Shown here: positions 1 through 7,468 of the stretch, piece after piece
How positions within the stretch are numbered: the stretch's first letter is position 1
Layout of the letters: every line of letters starts with the position of its first letter
Translations under genes and position numbers: made by a program
Notes under the pieces: model-generated
The model's database searches: none
What the model saw: only the letters and a program-made list of their open reading frames with translations
What the model was told of the DNA's origin: nothing
NCBI GenBank assembly: GCA_026417195.1
Contig: JAOADS010000070.1
Span: 1 to 10,394, forward strand
Direction of reading: 5' to 3'
Length of the DNA: 10,394 nucleotides
DNA from: Ignavibacteria bacterium
Lineage (GTDB): Bacteria > Bacteroidota > Ignavibacteria > Tepidaquicellales > OLB5

Positions 1-1283
1 TTTCTCAACTTCTTATCAATCTTCTCATATCCCCTGTCTATATAATGTATTCCATAAACAAGAGACTCGCCTTTTGCAAGTATTGCAGCTATTAAATATG
101 AAAATCCGGCCCTGATATCCGGAACTATGATTTCAGCACCTTTAAGCTCTGTGATGCCCTTGATTACTGCACTGTGGTAATAATCCGAGCCATAAAACCT
201 GCATGGCTCTCCTAAACAATCATTTGTAAGCCTGATATCAGCTCCCATTTTATTGAGTTCAGATACATATCCGAACCGCTTTTCGTAAACAGTCTCATGA
301 ATTGTTGAAATTCCTTCCGCCTGAGTTAAAAGGATTGTGAGAGGTGGTTGCCAATCTGTCATAAAACCCGGATGGACATCAGTTTCAATATTAATAGGTT
401 TTAAATCGTTATTAGAGTAAAATCGGATTCCTTCATCCAGCACTTCATATTCTCCTCCGATTAACCTGATAGTATTGAGAAAAGTAATCATGTCCTCATG
501 TTTTGCGTCATTAACAACTACATCACCTTTGGTGGCTATAGCAGCACAAGCATAAGAAGCTGCCTCAAGCCTATCGGGTATTATTGTGTGTTCTGCTCCA
601 TAAAGATTTTCGACGCCTGTTATAACAATCGTTCTGTCAGTTTTTACATCAATGATTGCTCCCATCTTTTGCAGAAACATGATTAGATCCATGATCTCCG
701 GCTCTACTGCTGCATTTCTTAAAGTTGTCCTGCCAAGAGCCCTTACAGCAGTAATTATTACATTCTCAGTTGCTCCTACAGAAGGGTACGGTAATGTAAT
801 TTCAGTACCGATAAGATTTTTGCAGCGAAGATAGTAATAGTTCTTTTTCTCTTTACACTCAGCTCCAAGCTTTCTTAAAGCGTCCAGATGAAAATTTACA
901 GGTCTTGTACCTATCTGGTCTCCTCCTGGTTTAGGAATCTTTGCTTCCTTCTTCCTTATCAAAAGCGGACCGGCAGTTAATATTCCTATACGGTTAATAA
1001 AACCAAGCCTTGACGGAAAAGTTACATTTGTAATTTTCTTAGCTGAAACTATAGTTCTTTCGGGTTTAAATGAAGAAAATTTAGCACCTAATGATTCACA
1101 GATTTCACGGGTTACTAAAATTTCACCAATACCAACAGGACAATTTGAAAGAACTACTTCCTCATCTGTAAGTAAAGATGCTATTATAATTTTAGAGGCA
1201 GCATTTTTAGCTCCGCTAATACGAACACTGCCTCTAAGAGGCTTTCCTCCCCTGATCAGGAATCTGCTTTTCGGATTTAACAT
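1..1283 (-). CDS. murA: UDP-N-acetylglucosamine 1-carboxyvinyltransferase (MurA), C-terminus cut by window edge
   Basis: MurA transfers enolpyruvate from PEP to UDP-GlcNAc, the first committed step of peptidoglycan synthesis in the cytoplasm. I translated this frame by hand from the ATG at 1283-1281; it stays open for 427 codons to the window edge. E. coli MurA has 419 residues, and the conserved near-terminal IDRGYEKIDKKLR is reached at 415-427, so perhaps 20 residues are missing. Visible conserved residues (E. coli numbering in brackets) are K26/N27 in SGAKNAA (K22/N23), R98 (R91), R127 (R120), D310 in FMTDWQ (D305), R336 (R331), D389/R391 (D369/R371) and R417 (R397). The active-site loop reads PGGDQIGTRP, so D122 (codon 920-918) stands where most MurAs have the fosfomycin-binding Cys115. 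The FMTDWQPP stretch also marks it as a divergent MurA. It starts 21 bases after accA ends, with no clear ribosome binding site. The identity is secure; the subfamily is inferred. Confidence 0.94.
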   Translation of the reverse strand, partial: MLNPKSRFLIRGGKPLRGSVRISGAKNAASKIIIASLLTDEEVVLSNCPVGIGEILVTREICESLGAKFSSFKPERTIVSAKKITNVTFPSRLGFINRIGILTAGPLLIRKKEAKIPKPGGDQIGTRPVNFHLDALRKLGAECKEKKNYYYLRCKNLIGTEITLPYPSVGATENVIITAVRALGRTTLRNAAVEPEIMDLIMFLQKMGAIIDVKTDRTIVITGVENLYGAEHTIIPDRLEAASYACAAIATKGDVVVNDAKHEDMITFLNTIRLIGGEYEVLDEGIRFYSNNDLKPINIETDVHPGFMTDWQPPLTILLTQAEGISTIHETVYEKRFGYVSELNKMGADIRLTNDCLGEPCRFYGSDYYHSAVIKGITELKGAEIIVPDIRAGFSYLIAAILAKGESLVYGIHYIDRGYEKIDKKLR

Positions 1284-1304
1284 TTAAATTTTAAAGAAGA
1301 GTTA

Positions 1305-2255
1305 TTATCCCTGCCAGTAACCCATTTCACTGTATTTCTTTGTGCGTAGTTCAAGAAACTTATCGGCAGAAATTTTTTCAAGAGGTTTTAACTCCTCTAA
1401 AATTGCCTGTTTGAGGAGATCTGCTGCTTCCTTATGATTTCTGTGAGCTCCGCCCTGGGGTTCGGGTACAATTCTATCTATGATCTTATGCTTTATAAGG
1501 TCATTTGCTGTAAGCTTCAAAGCCTCTGCAGCCTGTTCCTTATAATCCCAGCTTCTGAACAAAATACTGGAACATGACTCAGGAGAAATTACTGAATACC
1601 AACAATATTCCAGCATTAAAACACGATCTCCTACACCGATTCCGAAAGCACCACCTGAAGCTCCTTCTCCTATTATGCATACTATTATGGGTGTTTTAAG
1701 CCTAGTCATCTCTTGGATATTCCTTGCAATAGCTTCAGCCTGACCCCTTTCCTCAGCATCTATACCCGGATTTGCACCTGGGGTATCAATAAGGGTTATT
1801 ACTGGAAGCTTAAATTTCTCTGCAAGTTTCATTAAACGCAATGCCTTTCTGTAACCATCCGGATTCATCATCCCAAAATTACGATATATGTTTGACTTTG
1901 TATCCCTGCCCTTCTGTTGTCCTATAATCATTATAGGCTTACCTTCAAGTTCAGCAAAACCTCCAACAAGGGCTTTATCGTCTCCGAAATTTCTGTCACC
2001 GTGAAGCTCTGTAAAATTTTCTGTCATCAGATAAATGTAATCAAGACTGTATGGTCTTTCGGGGTGACGTGCAATCTGAACTATCTGCCATCTTGAAAGA
2101 TTTTTATACACTGAATTTCTGAGTTCGTTTACCTTCTTTTCAAGTTTGCTTATTTCATTTGAAATATCAAGTCTATCCGAAAGTCCACGCATTTCTTCAA
2201 TCTTTTCCTCAAGCTCTATGATAGGTTTTTCAAACTCAAGTACGTTTTTTGGCAT
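1305..2255 (-). CDS. accA: acetyl-CoA carboxylase carboxyltransferase subunit alpha (AccA)
   Basis: AccA pairs with AccD in the carboxyltransferase that moves CO2 from biotin on AccB to acetyl-CoA, giving malonyl-CoA for fatty-acid synthesis. The protein has 316 residues, the family's usual length. An N-terminal charged helical region (about 8-50, rich in E, K and L) precedes the crotonase-fold core. Family motifs are LHGDRNFGDD (84-93), DTPGANPG (157-164), the oxyanion-hole glycines in GEGASGGA (196-203), and YSVISPESCSSIL (220-232). The ISPESCSSIL...RSW variant, rather than ISPEGCA, resembles AccA from Bacteroidota and relatives as I know them. The start is ATG at 2255-2253, 11 bases after the preceding gene's stop, with only AT-rich sequence upstream and no Shine-Dalgarno. 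No accD is in the window, so the partner is encoded elsewhere. Its place downstream of glycan genes suggests co-transcription with envelope synthesis. Confidence 0.96.
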   Translation of the reverse strand: MPKNVLEFEKPIIELEEKIEEMRGLSDRLDISNEISKLEKKVNELRNSVYKNLSRWQIVQIARHPERPYSLDYIYLMTENFTELHGDRNFGDDKALVGGFAELEGKPIMIIGQQKGRDTKSNIYRNFGMMNPDGYRKALRLMKLAEKFKLPVITLIDTPGANPGIDAEERGQAEAIARNIQEMTRLKTPIIVCIIGEGASGGAFGIGVGDRVLMLEYCWYSVISPESCSSILFRSWDYKEQAAEALKLTANDLIKHKIIDRIVPEPQGGAHRNHKEAADLLKQAILEELKPLEKISADKFLELRTKKYSEMGYWQG

Positions 2256-2266
2256 AACTGTAAATA

Positions 2267-4252
2267 TTATTTTTTAATTTGTTTGAATAAAAGCATTGAA
2301 AGGGTTCTTAATATAATTTCAATATCAAGCAAGAGTGTCTGATTTTTTGCATAGTAGTAATTATAGTAATCAATTTCCTCACGGCTTAAGTTTTTATCTG
2401 AGTTTATCTGAACAAGTCCTGTAAGACCCTTTTTACCGAGATGTTGGTTTTCATTGTTATCCTCTTCCCAGACTGGCCTTCCGACGAAACTAAGCTCACC
2501 TTTAATTACCCTTGGAAATAATTTTATTTTCCTTATCAGCATACTTTCCCGAAGTGAAGGTACAAGATTCAAAACCATAAATACCGGATAAACTGTTAAA
2601 AGTAAAATTAGACCAAGTAAAATATCAAACAAACGTTTGGTAAATATATTGATTTTCCTGTTTATATTGTATTCAATTTGAATAAGATATATTTCATCTA
2701 CTTTATCCAGTGGTGATTTCCCAAGTATAAAATCAACATCATCAGAAAGTATTTTAAAACTCAGATCATAATTCCTCAGCTGCCACATAAGATCTATTAT
2801 TTTACTATTGGAAAGTTCACCTTTTGCAAATAAGACATGTTTAACTCCATTAGCTTTAATTATATCCTCAACATTGTTCAAATTTCCAAGAAAACCTTCC
2901 GAAGTCCCGTCCGGAGAAATGTATCCAAGTATATCAAATTCCGTGTCAAGTCGTTTCTTCACCTTGTCAATAAATTTTTCGGTGCTATCATTTCTGCCGA
3001 TAACTATTGTTTTCTGAGAATTGAATATACTTTTTTTGTTTTTATACTCTACTATTTTAGCTAATATCCTCCATACACTTAAGAATATGAAAGCATTAAA
3101 TGTAGTTCTTAAAACCACAACTCTGGAAAAAGCATATTCCTGAAAAAAATAAGTTAGTGATGAGTTTATAAAAAAACCTATAAGTATTCCCATCAGCGGT
3201 CTGGATAGAGAATATTTCAGATCTGGTTTATAGCATCCGCTTGAAGCAAGAGAAATAATCCAAACGATGGTGTAAACAACTATAACTACAGAATAAGCTT
3301 TAAGAGGAAAATATTCAAATCTCTGATGTATGGCAAGCAGCATTCCTCCGACAATCATAAAAATATCTATCATTGCCGGATAAAAATACATAAAAAATCT
3401 TCTCAAATATGAAAGAAAAGAACGGTAGAATATCGACAATCTGATAATTAAGTCAAGAATCACAAAACGAGTATTAAGGTTTTTTCTGGCGAATATCTGC
3501 ATAGCACCGTAAAAATTGCTCACATATGTCAAACTGCTTTTCTTTGTGCTTTCCCCTTTATAGTGGATTATGCTTGTCTCAGGGTAATAGTAAATTTTAT
3601 AGCCCGCCTTTTTTATTCTGAAACACAGATCAATATCTTCTCCATACATAAAGTAATCCTCGTCAAAACCTTTAACTTCGTCAAATACCGATTTTTTGAT
3701 AAGCATAAAGGCACCAACTATAGAGTCTACTTCATACGTTTGATTTTCATCAAGGTAAGTGAGATTATATCTGCCAAATACTTTACTACGCGGGAAGATT
3801 TTACTTAAGCCTATAATACGGTAAAATGCAATTGACGGAGTCGGGAAGCTTCTCCTGCATGCAAGATCAAGTTTACCATTAGGTAATATGACCTTGCAGG
3901 TTAATCCGCCGACGTTATCATGAGATCTGTAGAATTCTATTGTTTTGGTTAGTGTATCCTCTCTTATAACCGTGTCCGGATTCAGAAAAAGCAGATACTC
4001 TCCGGATGCTTGTTTAGCCGCAAGATTGTTTGCTTTTGAAAAACCTAAGTTTACCTTACTGGGAATGAGTTTTATTCTTTTATCATCTTTGAATATATCC
4101 GAAAGGTAAGAAAAGCTGCCGTCGTAAGAATTATTGTCAACTATGATAATCTCAAGGTTAAAGCCGTCGGAGGCTTCAAGAACAGACTTTACACATTGTT
4201 CTAGAAGCTCTTTTACATTATAGTTAACAATTATAACGGAAATATCAATCAT
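2267..4252 (-). CDS. GT2 glycosyltransferase fused to a catalytically degenerate polyprenyl-phosphate sugar-phosphotransferase module
   Basis: This 661-residue protein has two parts. Residues 1-240 are a GT-A fold family 2 transferase of the rhamnosyltransferase-like (WbbL) type: IVNYN (8-12), VDNNS (38-42), NPD (91-93, in the DXD position), GEDIDLCFR (204-212) and a following H230. Residues 260-661 have the layout of a WbaP/WcaJ-type phosphoglycosyl transferase: about five hydrophobic segments (roughly 263-400), a Rossmann-like domain (about 412-520, starting KTIVIGR), then KRLFD (539-543) leading into a membrane helix. The usual catalytic block after this helix is absent, including the FxQxRxG and KxRTM motifs and the Asp-Glu dyad. 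The sequence runs within 46 residues to GELSFVGRP (585-593) and GLTGLVQ (609-615). The frame is continuous, so this is not a simple frameshift. The GT2 part is probably active. The C-terminal part is more likely an anchor, scaffold or pseudoenzyme. The ATG start lies one base after the preceding stop. Confidence 0.85.
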   Translation of the reverse strand: MIDISVIIVNYNVKELLEQCVKSVLEASDGFNLEIIIVDNNSYDGSFSYLSDIFKDDKRIKLIPSKVNLGFSKANNLAAKQASGEYLLFLNPDTVIREDTLTKTIEFYRSHDNVGGLTCKVILPNGKLDLACRRSFPTPSIAFYRIIGLSKIFPRSKVFGRYNLTYLDENQTYEVDSIVGAFMLIKKSVFDEVKGFDEDYFMYGEDIDLCFRIKKAGYKIYYYPETSIIHYKGESTKKSSLTYVSNFYGAMQIFARKNLNTRFVILDLIIRLSIFYRSFLSYLRRFFMYFYPAMIDIFMIVGGMLLAIHQRFEYFPLKAYSVVIVVYTIVWIISLASSGCYKPDLKYSLSRPLMGILIGFFINSSLTYFFQEYAFSRVVVLRTTFNAFIFLSVWRILAKIVEYKNKKSIFNSQKTIVIGRNDSTEKFIDKVKKRLDTEFDILGYISPDGTSEGFLGNLNNVEDIIKANGVKHVLFAKGELSNSKIIDLMWQLRNYDLSFKILSDDVDFILGKSPLDKVDEIYLIQIEYNINRKINIFTKRLFDILLGLILLLTVYPVFMVLNLVPSLRESMLIRKIKLFPRVIKGELSFVGRPVWEEDNNENQHLGKKGLTGLVQINSDKNLSREEIDYYNYYYAKNQTLLLDIEIILRTLSMLLFKQIKK

Positions 4253-4253
4253 A

Positions 4254-4973
4254 TTACAATTTGCCGAATAATGACATTAATCTCAGTTTCCATACCATGA
4301 ACAAAGCTTCATAAACTATTTTTCTTGACATCTTGGACTCTCCTTCCCTCCTGTCAATAAAAACAATAGGTATTTCCTTCAGCCTGAATCCTTTTTTCCA
4401 TATCCTGTATTTCATCTCAATCTGAAATGAATAACCATTGGAATGTATTTTCTCCAGATCTATTTTTTTCAAAGCCTCTACTCTGTAACACATAAAACCT
4501 GCAGTAACATCTTTCACGGGAAGGAAAGTAATCATTCTTGTGTAAATACTAGCCATTATGCTGATAATTAATCTACTCAGCGGCCAATTCACAACAGCTA
4601 TACCTTTAATGTAACGTGAACCTATAACAAGATCATATTCATTGATGTTATCTAAGAAATCCGGAATTGAGTCAGGATCATGCGAGAAATCTGCATCCAT
4701 TTCAAAAACATAATCATAATCATTTTTTATTGCATATTTAAAACCTGTTACATAGGCTGTGCCTAAGCCTAATTTAGCCTCCCTCTCTATCAGATGAACC
4801 CTGTCAGACATCTCCTTTTTGACAAGTTCTGCAGTACCGTCAGCAGAATTATCATCTATGACAAGTACTTCCAGACAGACATTATCATAGTTTAACGCAA
4901 TAATCTTCTGAATAAGCCGGGATATATTTTCAGCTTCATTATAAGTCGGTATTACAATTAAAGCTTTCTTCAA
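4254..4973 (-). CDS. polyprenol-phosphate mannose synthase-like GT2 (DPM1/Ppm1 type)
   Basis: Family members transfer mannose (or a related sugar) from a nucleotide donor to polyprenyl phosphate on the cytoplasmic face of the membrane. The 239-residue protein fits the short, soluble DPM1 form, without a C-terminal membrane or acyltransferase domain. Motifs in order are PTYNE (9-13), DDNSADGT (40-47), EREAKLGLGTA (63-73), the metal-binding DAD (93-95) followed by FSHDP, GSRY (118-121), DVTAGF (155-160), GYSFQIE (180-186) and RREGESKMS (208-216). The start is TTG at 4973-4971. It overlaps the TGA of the upstream aminotransferase by four bases (TTGA), an in-frame stop lies 27 bases upstream with no ATG between, and PTYNE begins only eight residues in, so the TTG is well supported. 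The overlap suggests translational coupling. The sugar cannot be read from sequence: mannose is the family default, glucose is possible. No GT-C transferase that would use the product is in the window. Confidence 0.9.
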   Translation of the reverse strand: MKKALIVIPTYNEAENISRLIQKIIALNYDNVCLEVLVIDDNSADGTAELVKKEMSDRVHLIEREAKLGLGTAYVTGFKYAIKNDYDYVFEMDADFSHDPDSIPDFLDNINEYDLVIGSRYIKGIAVVNWPLSRLIISIMASIYTRMITFLPVKDVTAGFMCYRVEALKKIDLEKIHSNGYSFQIEMKYRIWKKGFRLKEIPIVFIDRREGESKMSRKIVYEALFMVWKLRLMSLFGKL

Positions 4974-6070
4974 TTCCCTCTGATGAAATCTATTATTTTA
5001 TCTGAAATGAAATCTATCTGTTCGTCAGTCAATTCTGAATGCATGGGCAGAGAAATTATTTCACCACTTACTTTCTCACTGACAGGAAAATCACCTTTTC
5101 CGTAATTAAAAGAATAAGCCTTCTGCAAATGGAGAGGAACGGGATAATAAATCATAGTAGGGATTCCAAAAGAACTGAGATACTTCTTCATCTCGTCTCT
5201 GCGGTCCACTTTTACAGAATACTGATGGAATATGTGTCTGACATGTGGTAGAACATAGGGTGTTTCAAGATATTGTGATAATCTCTTATTGTATCTATCT
5301 GCAGCCAGTCTTCTTGAATTGTTGTATGAATCCAGATATTTAAGTTTTACTCTTAACACAGCAGCCTGAATTGAATCTAATCTGCTGTTAACGCCGAGAA
5401 TTTCATGAAAATACTTCGTCTTTGAACCATGATTACAAATCATTCTCACTCTTTCAGCAAGTGTTTCATCGTTTGTGGTTATCATACCGCCATCTCCGAA
5501 TGCACCGAGATTCTTACTTGGATAAAAACTTATTGCACCAAGATGCCCTATATTACATACCTTCTTATCCTTATATTTTGCTCCAAGTGCCTGAGCAGAA
5601 TCTTCTATTACATATAGGTTATACTTTTCTGCAAGGCTTAATATCATGTCCATTTCAGCCGGTTGTCCGTAGAGGTGAACAGGTATTATCGCCTTAGTTT
5701 TATTACTTATCTTCGCTTCAATCTTATCTGTATCAATATTATATGTTTTCCCATCAATGTCAGCATAAACAGGCACGCCGCCAAGCAAGGCTATGGTTTC
5801 AGCAGTTGCCGCAAATGTAAAAGGTGTGGTTATAACTTCATCTCCGGGCTTTAAGCCTATTGCCATAAGACAAATCTGCAATGCATCAGTACCAGAAGCA
5901 CAACCTACTGCATACTTACAGCCTACGTATGCTGATATTTCTTCCTCAAATTTCCTGACTACCTCACCCTGTATAAACTGTGTTGAGTCTATAACTTCCT
6001 GAATAGCTGCATCAACCTGATCTTTTATTTTAAGATACTGAGTTTTAGTATCTACCATATGAATTTTCAT
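4970..6070 (-). CDS. DegT/DnrJ/EryC1/StrS family PLP-dependent sugar aminotransferase, WbpE-like
   Basis: This family transfers an amino group, usually from glutamate, to a keto-sugar nucleotide in the cytoplasm to make amino-sugar donors for surface glycans. The 366-residue protein aligns well with what I recall of WbpE (UDP-3-keto-GlcNAcA aminotransferase). It has ASGTDALQ (58-65, PLP phosphate contact), TPFTFAATAE (82-91), IPVHLYGQ (129-136), D157 in IEDSAQ (pyridine-nitrogen contact), the Schiff-base lysine K186 in YPSKNLGAFGDGG, GVNSRLDSIQAA (226-237) and IYYPVPLHLQ (307-316). The start is ATG at 6070-6068, seven bases after the upstream gene; a second in-frame ATG is at codon 5. A weak AAAGGA lies 13 bases upstream (6089-6084). 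The gene overlaps the next by four bases. None of the dehydrogenase, epimerase or acetyltransferase partners of a full amino-sugar pathway is in the window. The exact substrate is therefore inferred; C3 or C4 amination of another sugar is possible. Confidence 0.92.
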   Translation of the reverse strand: MKIHMVDTKTQYLKIKDQVDAAIQEVIDSTQFIQGEVVRKFEEEISAYVGCKYAVGCASGTDALQICLMAIGLKPGDEVITTPFTFAATAETIALLGGVPVYADIDGKTYNIDTDKIEAKISNKTKAIIPVHLYGQPAEMDMILSLAEKYNLYVIEDSAQALGAKYKDKKVCNIGHLGAISFYPSKNLGAFGDGGMITTNDETLAERVRMICNHGSKTKYFHEILGVNSRLDSIQAAVLRVKLKYLDSYNNSRRLAADRYNKRLSQYLETPYVLPHVRHIFHQYSVKVDRRDEMKKYLSSFGIPTMIYYPVPLHLQKAYSFNYGKGDFPVSEKVSGEIISLPMHSELTDEQIDFISDKIIDFIRGN

Positions 6071-6077
6071 ATTTATG

Positions 6078-7451
6078 TCAGTGTCCTTTCATTAACAAAA
6101 TTACTATTATAGTATTAATCATTATTTTTAAATCAAGTCTAAGAGACATATTTTCAATGTAGTAAAAATCATATTTCAGCTTCTCTCTTACATCATCAAG
6201 GCTTGAATCATATTTATGTTTAATCTGTGCCCATCCTGTTATTCCCGGCTTAACACTCAAGCGTTTATAATAGTAAGGGAATTCCTTCATTAACACTTCA
6301 ACGAATTCCGGTCTTTCGGGACGTGGCCCCACTATACTCATTTCATTTTTTAAAACATTTATGAACTGCAAGGTTTCATCAAGATAAAATTTTCTTATTA
6401 TCCTTCCAACAGGAGTGATCCTGGGATCCTTCTCGCCAGCCCATTCTGGACCGTATTCCTCGGCATTTTCAATCATAGTTCTTAACTTATACATTACAAA
6501 CTTTTTATTGTTTTTCCCGACTCTTATTTGTTTGTAAACAATCTGTCCCTTGGATGTAATTTTAATAAGGACTGCAAAAACAATTAAAACCGGTAACAAG
6601 ACAATGAGCATGAAAGCAGATATAAATATATCCAGTATCCTTTTCATAATTCTGGAGGGATATGGCATAATTTCGGGCATAACCTCAATAAGCGGAACAC
6701 CATAGAGCTGATTGGTCCTTGCCATACCGCTTACAATTTCATACGTATCGGGAAGTATTTTAAGATTCACCCTATCTCCCGAACATTGTCTTAGAACCTC
6801 AAAGAACATTTCCTTTTCATCTTTTTCAAGTGCGATCAGCACCTCTGTAATTTCATTATTTTCAATAATACTCTTCAATTCAGTAATTCCTCCGAAAGAT
6901 TCTTTCTTATCTCCGTTCACAGAAACAAAGCCTATAACTTTATAGCCAAGCTGGGGAAACTTATTTATCATCCTGTTCAGTTCCTTTGCTCTTTCCCCAG
7001 TTCCTATTATAATACTCTTCTTCTGTCCTATTCCCTTCTCAAGCATTTTTCTCTGAAAACTCCTGATAATCAATCTGCCGGAGCTAACGAAAAGTATCAT
7101 AAAAATCCAGTAAATTAAAATTACAAACCTGTAGCCGGTTTTTGTATTGGAAAAGCTATCATCAATAAAGATCAAGAAAAATAAAATAAGACAGCCAACA
7201 GATACAGACTTGAAAACTGATGAGAATTCATCAAACCTCGACCTGGCAAACCAATACTGATACAGCCCGGAAACAGAGAACACAATGAGCCAGTAAAAAT
7301 ACATAACCACTAAAGGTATAACAAAGGAAGCTTCAATTGTATATGGAAATAATCCTGATTGAATGCGGACAATATAGTAAACTGTCCATGCAGTATTTAT
7401 AGTAATAAAATCAGAAATAAACAGAAATAATTTTTCCTTTAGCTCGGACAA
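6078..7451 (-). CDS. polyprenyl-phosphate sugar-1-phosphate transferase (WbaP/WcaJ/EPS-type phosphoglycosyl transferase)
   Basis: This enzyme starts lipid-linked glycan assembly by moving a sugar-1-phosphate from a nucleotide sugar to undecaprenyl phosphate at the inner membrane. The 457-residue protein has the full large-monotopic layout. Four hydrophobic segments fall at about 8-30, 42-62, 84-97 and 108-125. A Rossmann-like domain spans about 144-250 (SIIIGTGERA). KRILD (270-274) leads into a membrane helix (about 274-297), and the catalytic domain follows. The catalytic domain shows VYKQIRVG (305-312), YKLRTM (321-326), KDPRITPVGR (341-350), the catalytic Asp-Glu dyad D358/E359 in YLDETLQ, EMSIVGPRPERP (370-381), KPGITGWAQ (401-409) and YYIENMSLRLDLKI (430-443). 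This is very likely the priming enzyme of the cluster. The best start is TTG at 7451-7449, 17 bases after the methyltransferase stop; the next ATG (codon 50) would cut off the first membrane segment. No Shine-Dalgarno is visible. The sugar transferred is not predictable here. Confidence 0.94.
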   Translation of the reverse strand: MSELKEKLFLFISDFITINTAWTVYYIVRIQSGLFPYTIEASFVIPLVVMYFYWLIVFSVSGLYQYWFARSRFDEFSSVFKSVSVGCLILFFLIFIDDSFSNTKTGYRFVILIYWIFMILFVSSGRLIIRSFQRKMLEKGIGQKKSIIIGTGERAKELNRMINKFPQLGYKVIGFVSVNGDKKESFGGITELKSIIENNEITEVLIALEKDEKEMFFEVLRQCSGDRVNLKILPDTYEIVSGMARTNQLYGVPLIEVMPEIMPYPSRIMKRILDIFISAFMLIVLLPVLIVFAVLIKITSKGQIVYKQIRVGKNNKKFVMYKLRTMIENAEEYGPEWAGEKDPRITPVGRIIRKFYLDETLQFINVLKNEMSIVGPRPERPEFVEVLMKEFPYYYKRLSVKPGITGWAQIKHKYDSSLDDVREKLKYDFYYIENMSLRLDLKIMINTIIVILLMKGH

Positions 7452-7468
7452 TTTATTTATTGTATTTG

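Noticed and set aside
498..834. Two overlapping plus-strand open frames of about 60 codons
   Set aside because: They lie antisense inside murA, whose minus-strand translation carries conserved motifs throughout. The products show no recognisable features.
1284..1304. A promoter for murA in the accA-murA gap
   Set aside because: Twenty-one AT-rich bases are too few for a full promoter, and I see no clear -10 or TAnnTTTG-type element.
2256..2285. A T-rich stretch between the GT2 fusion gene and accA as a terminator
   Set aside because: There is no GC-rich inverted repeat next to it. It is simple AT-rich sequence covering the end of one gene and the start of the next.
2808..3808. Plus-strand open frames opposite the GT2 fusion gene
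   Set aside because: They mirror hydrophobic coding sequence on the other strand and show no conserved motif.
2267..4252. A sequencing frameshift or two separate genes instead of one fusion
   Set aside because: The minus-strand frame is continuous for 661 codons, and recognisable motifs of both families occur in that single frame. The missing catalytic block is an in-frame loss.
5039..6002. Several plus-strand open frames of 62 to 91 codons
   Set aside because: All are antisense to the well-conserved aminotransferase. They have low-complexity or patternless translations and no start context of their own.
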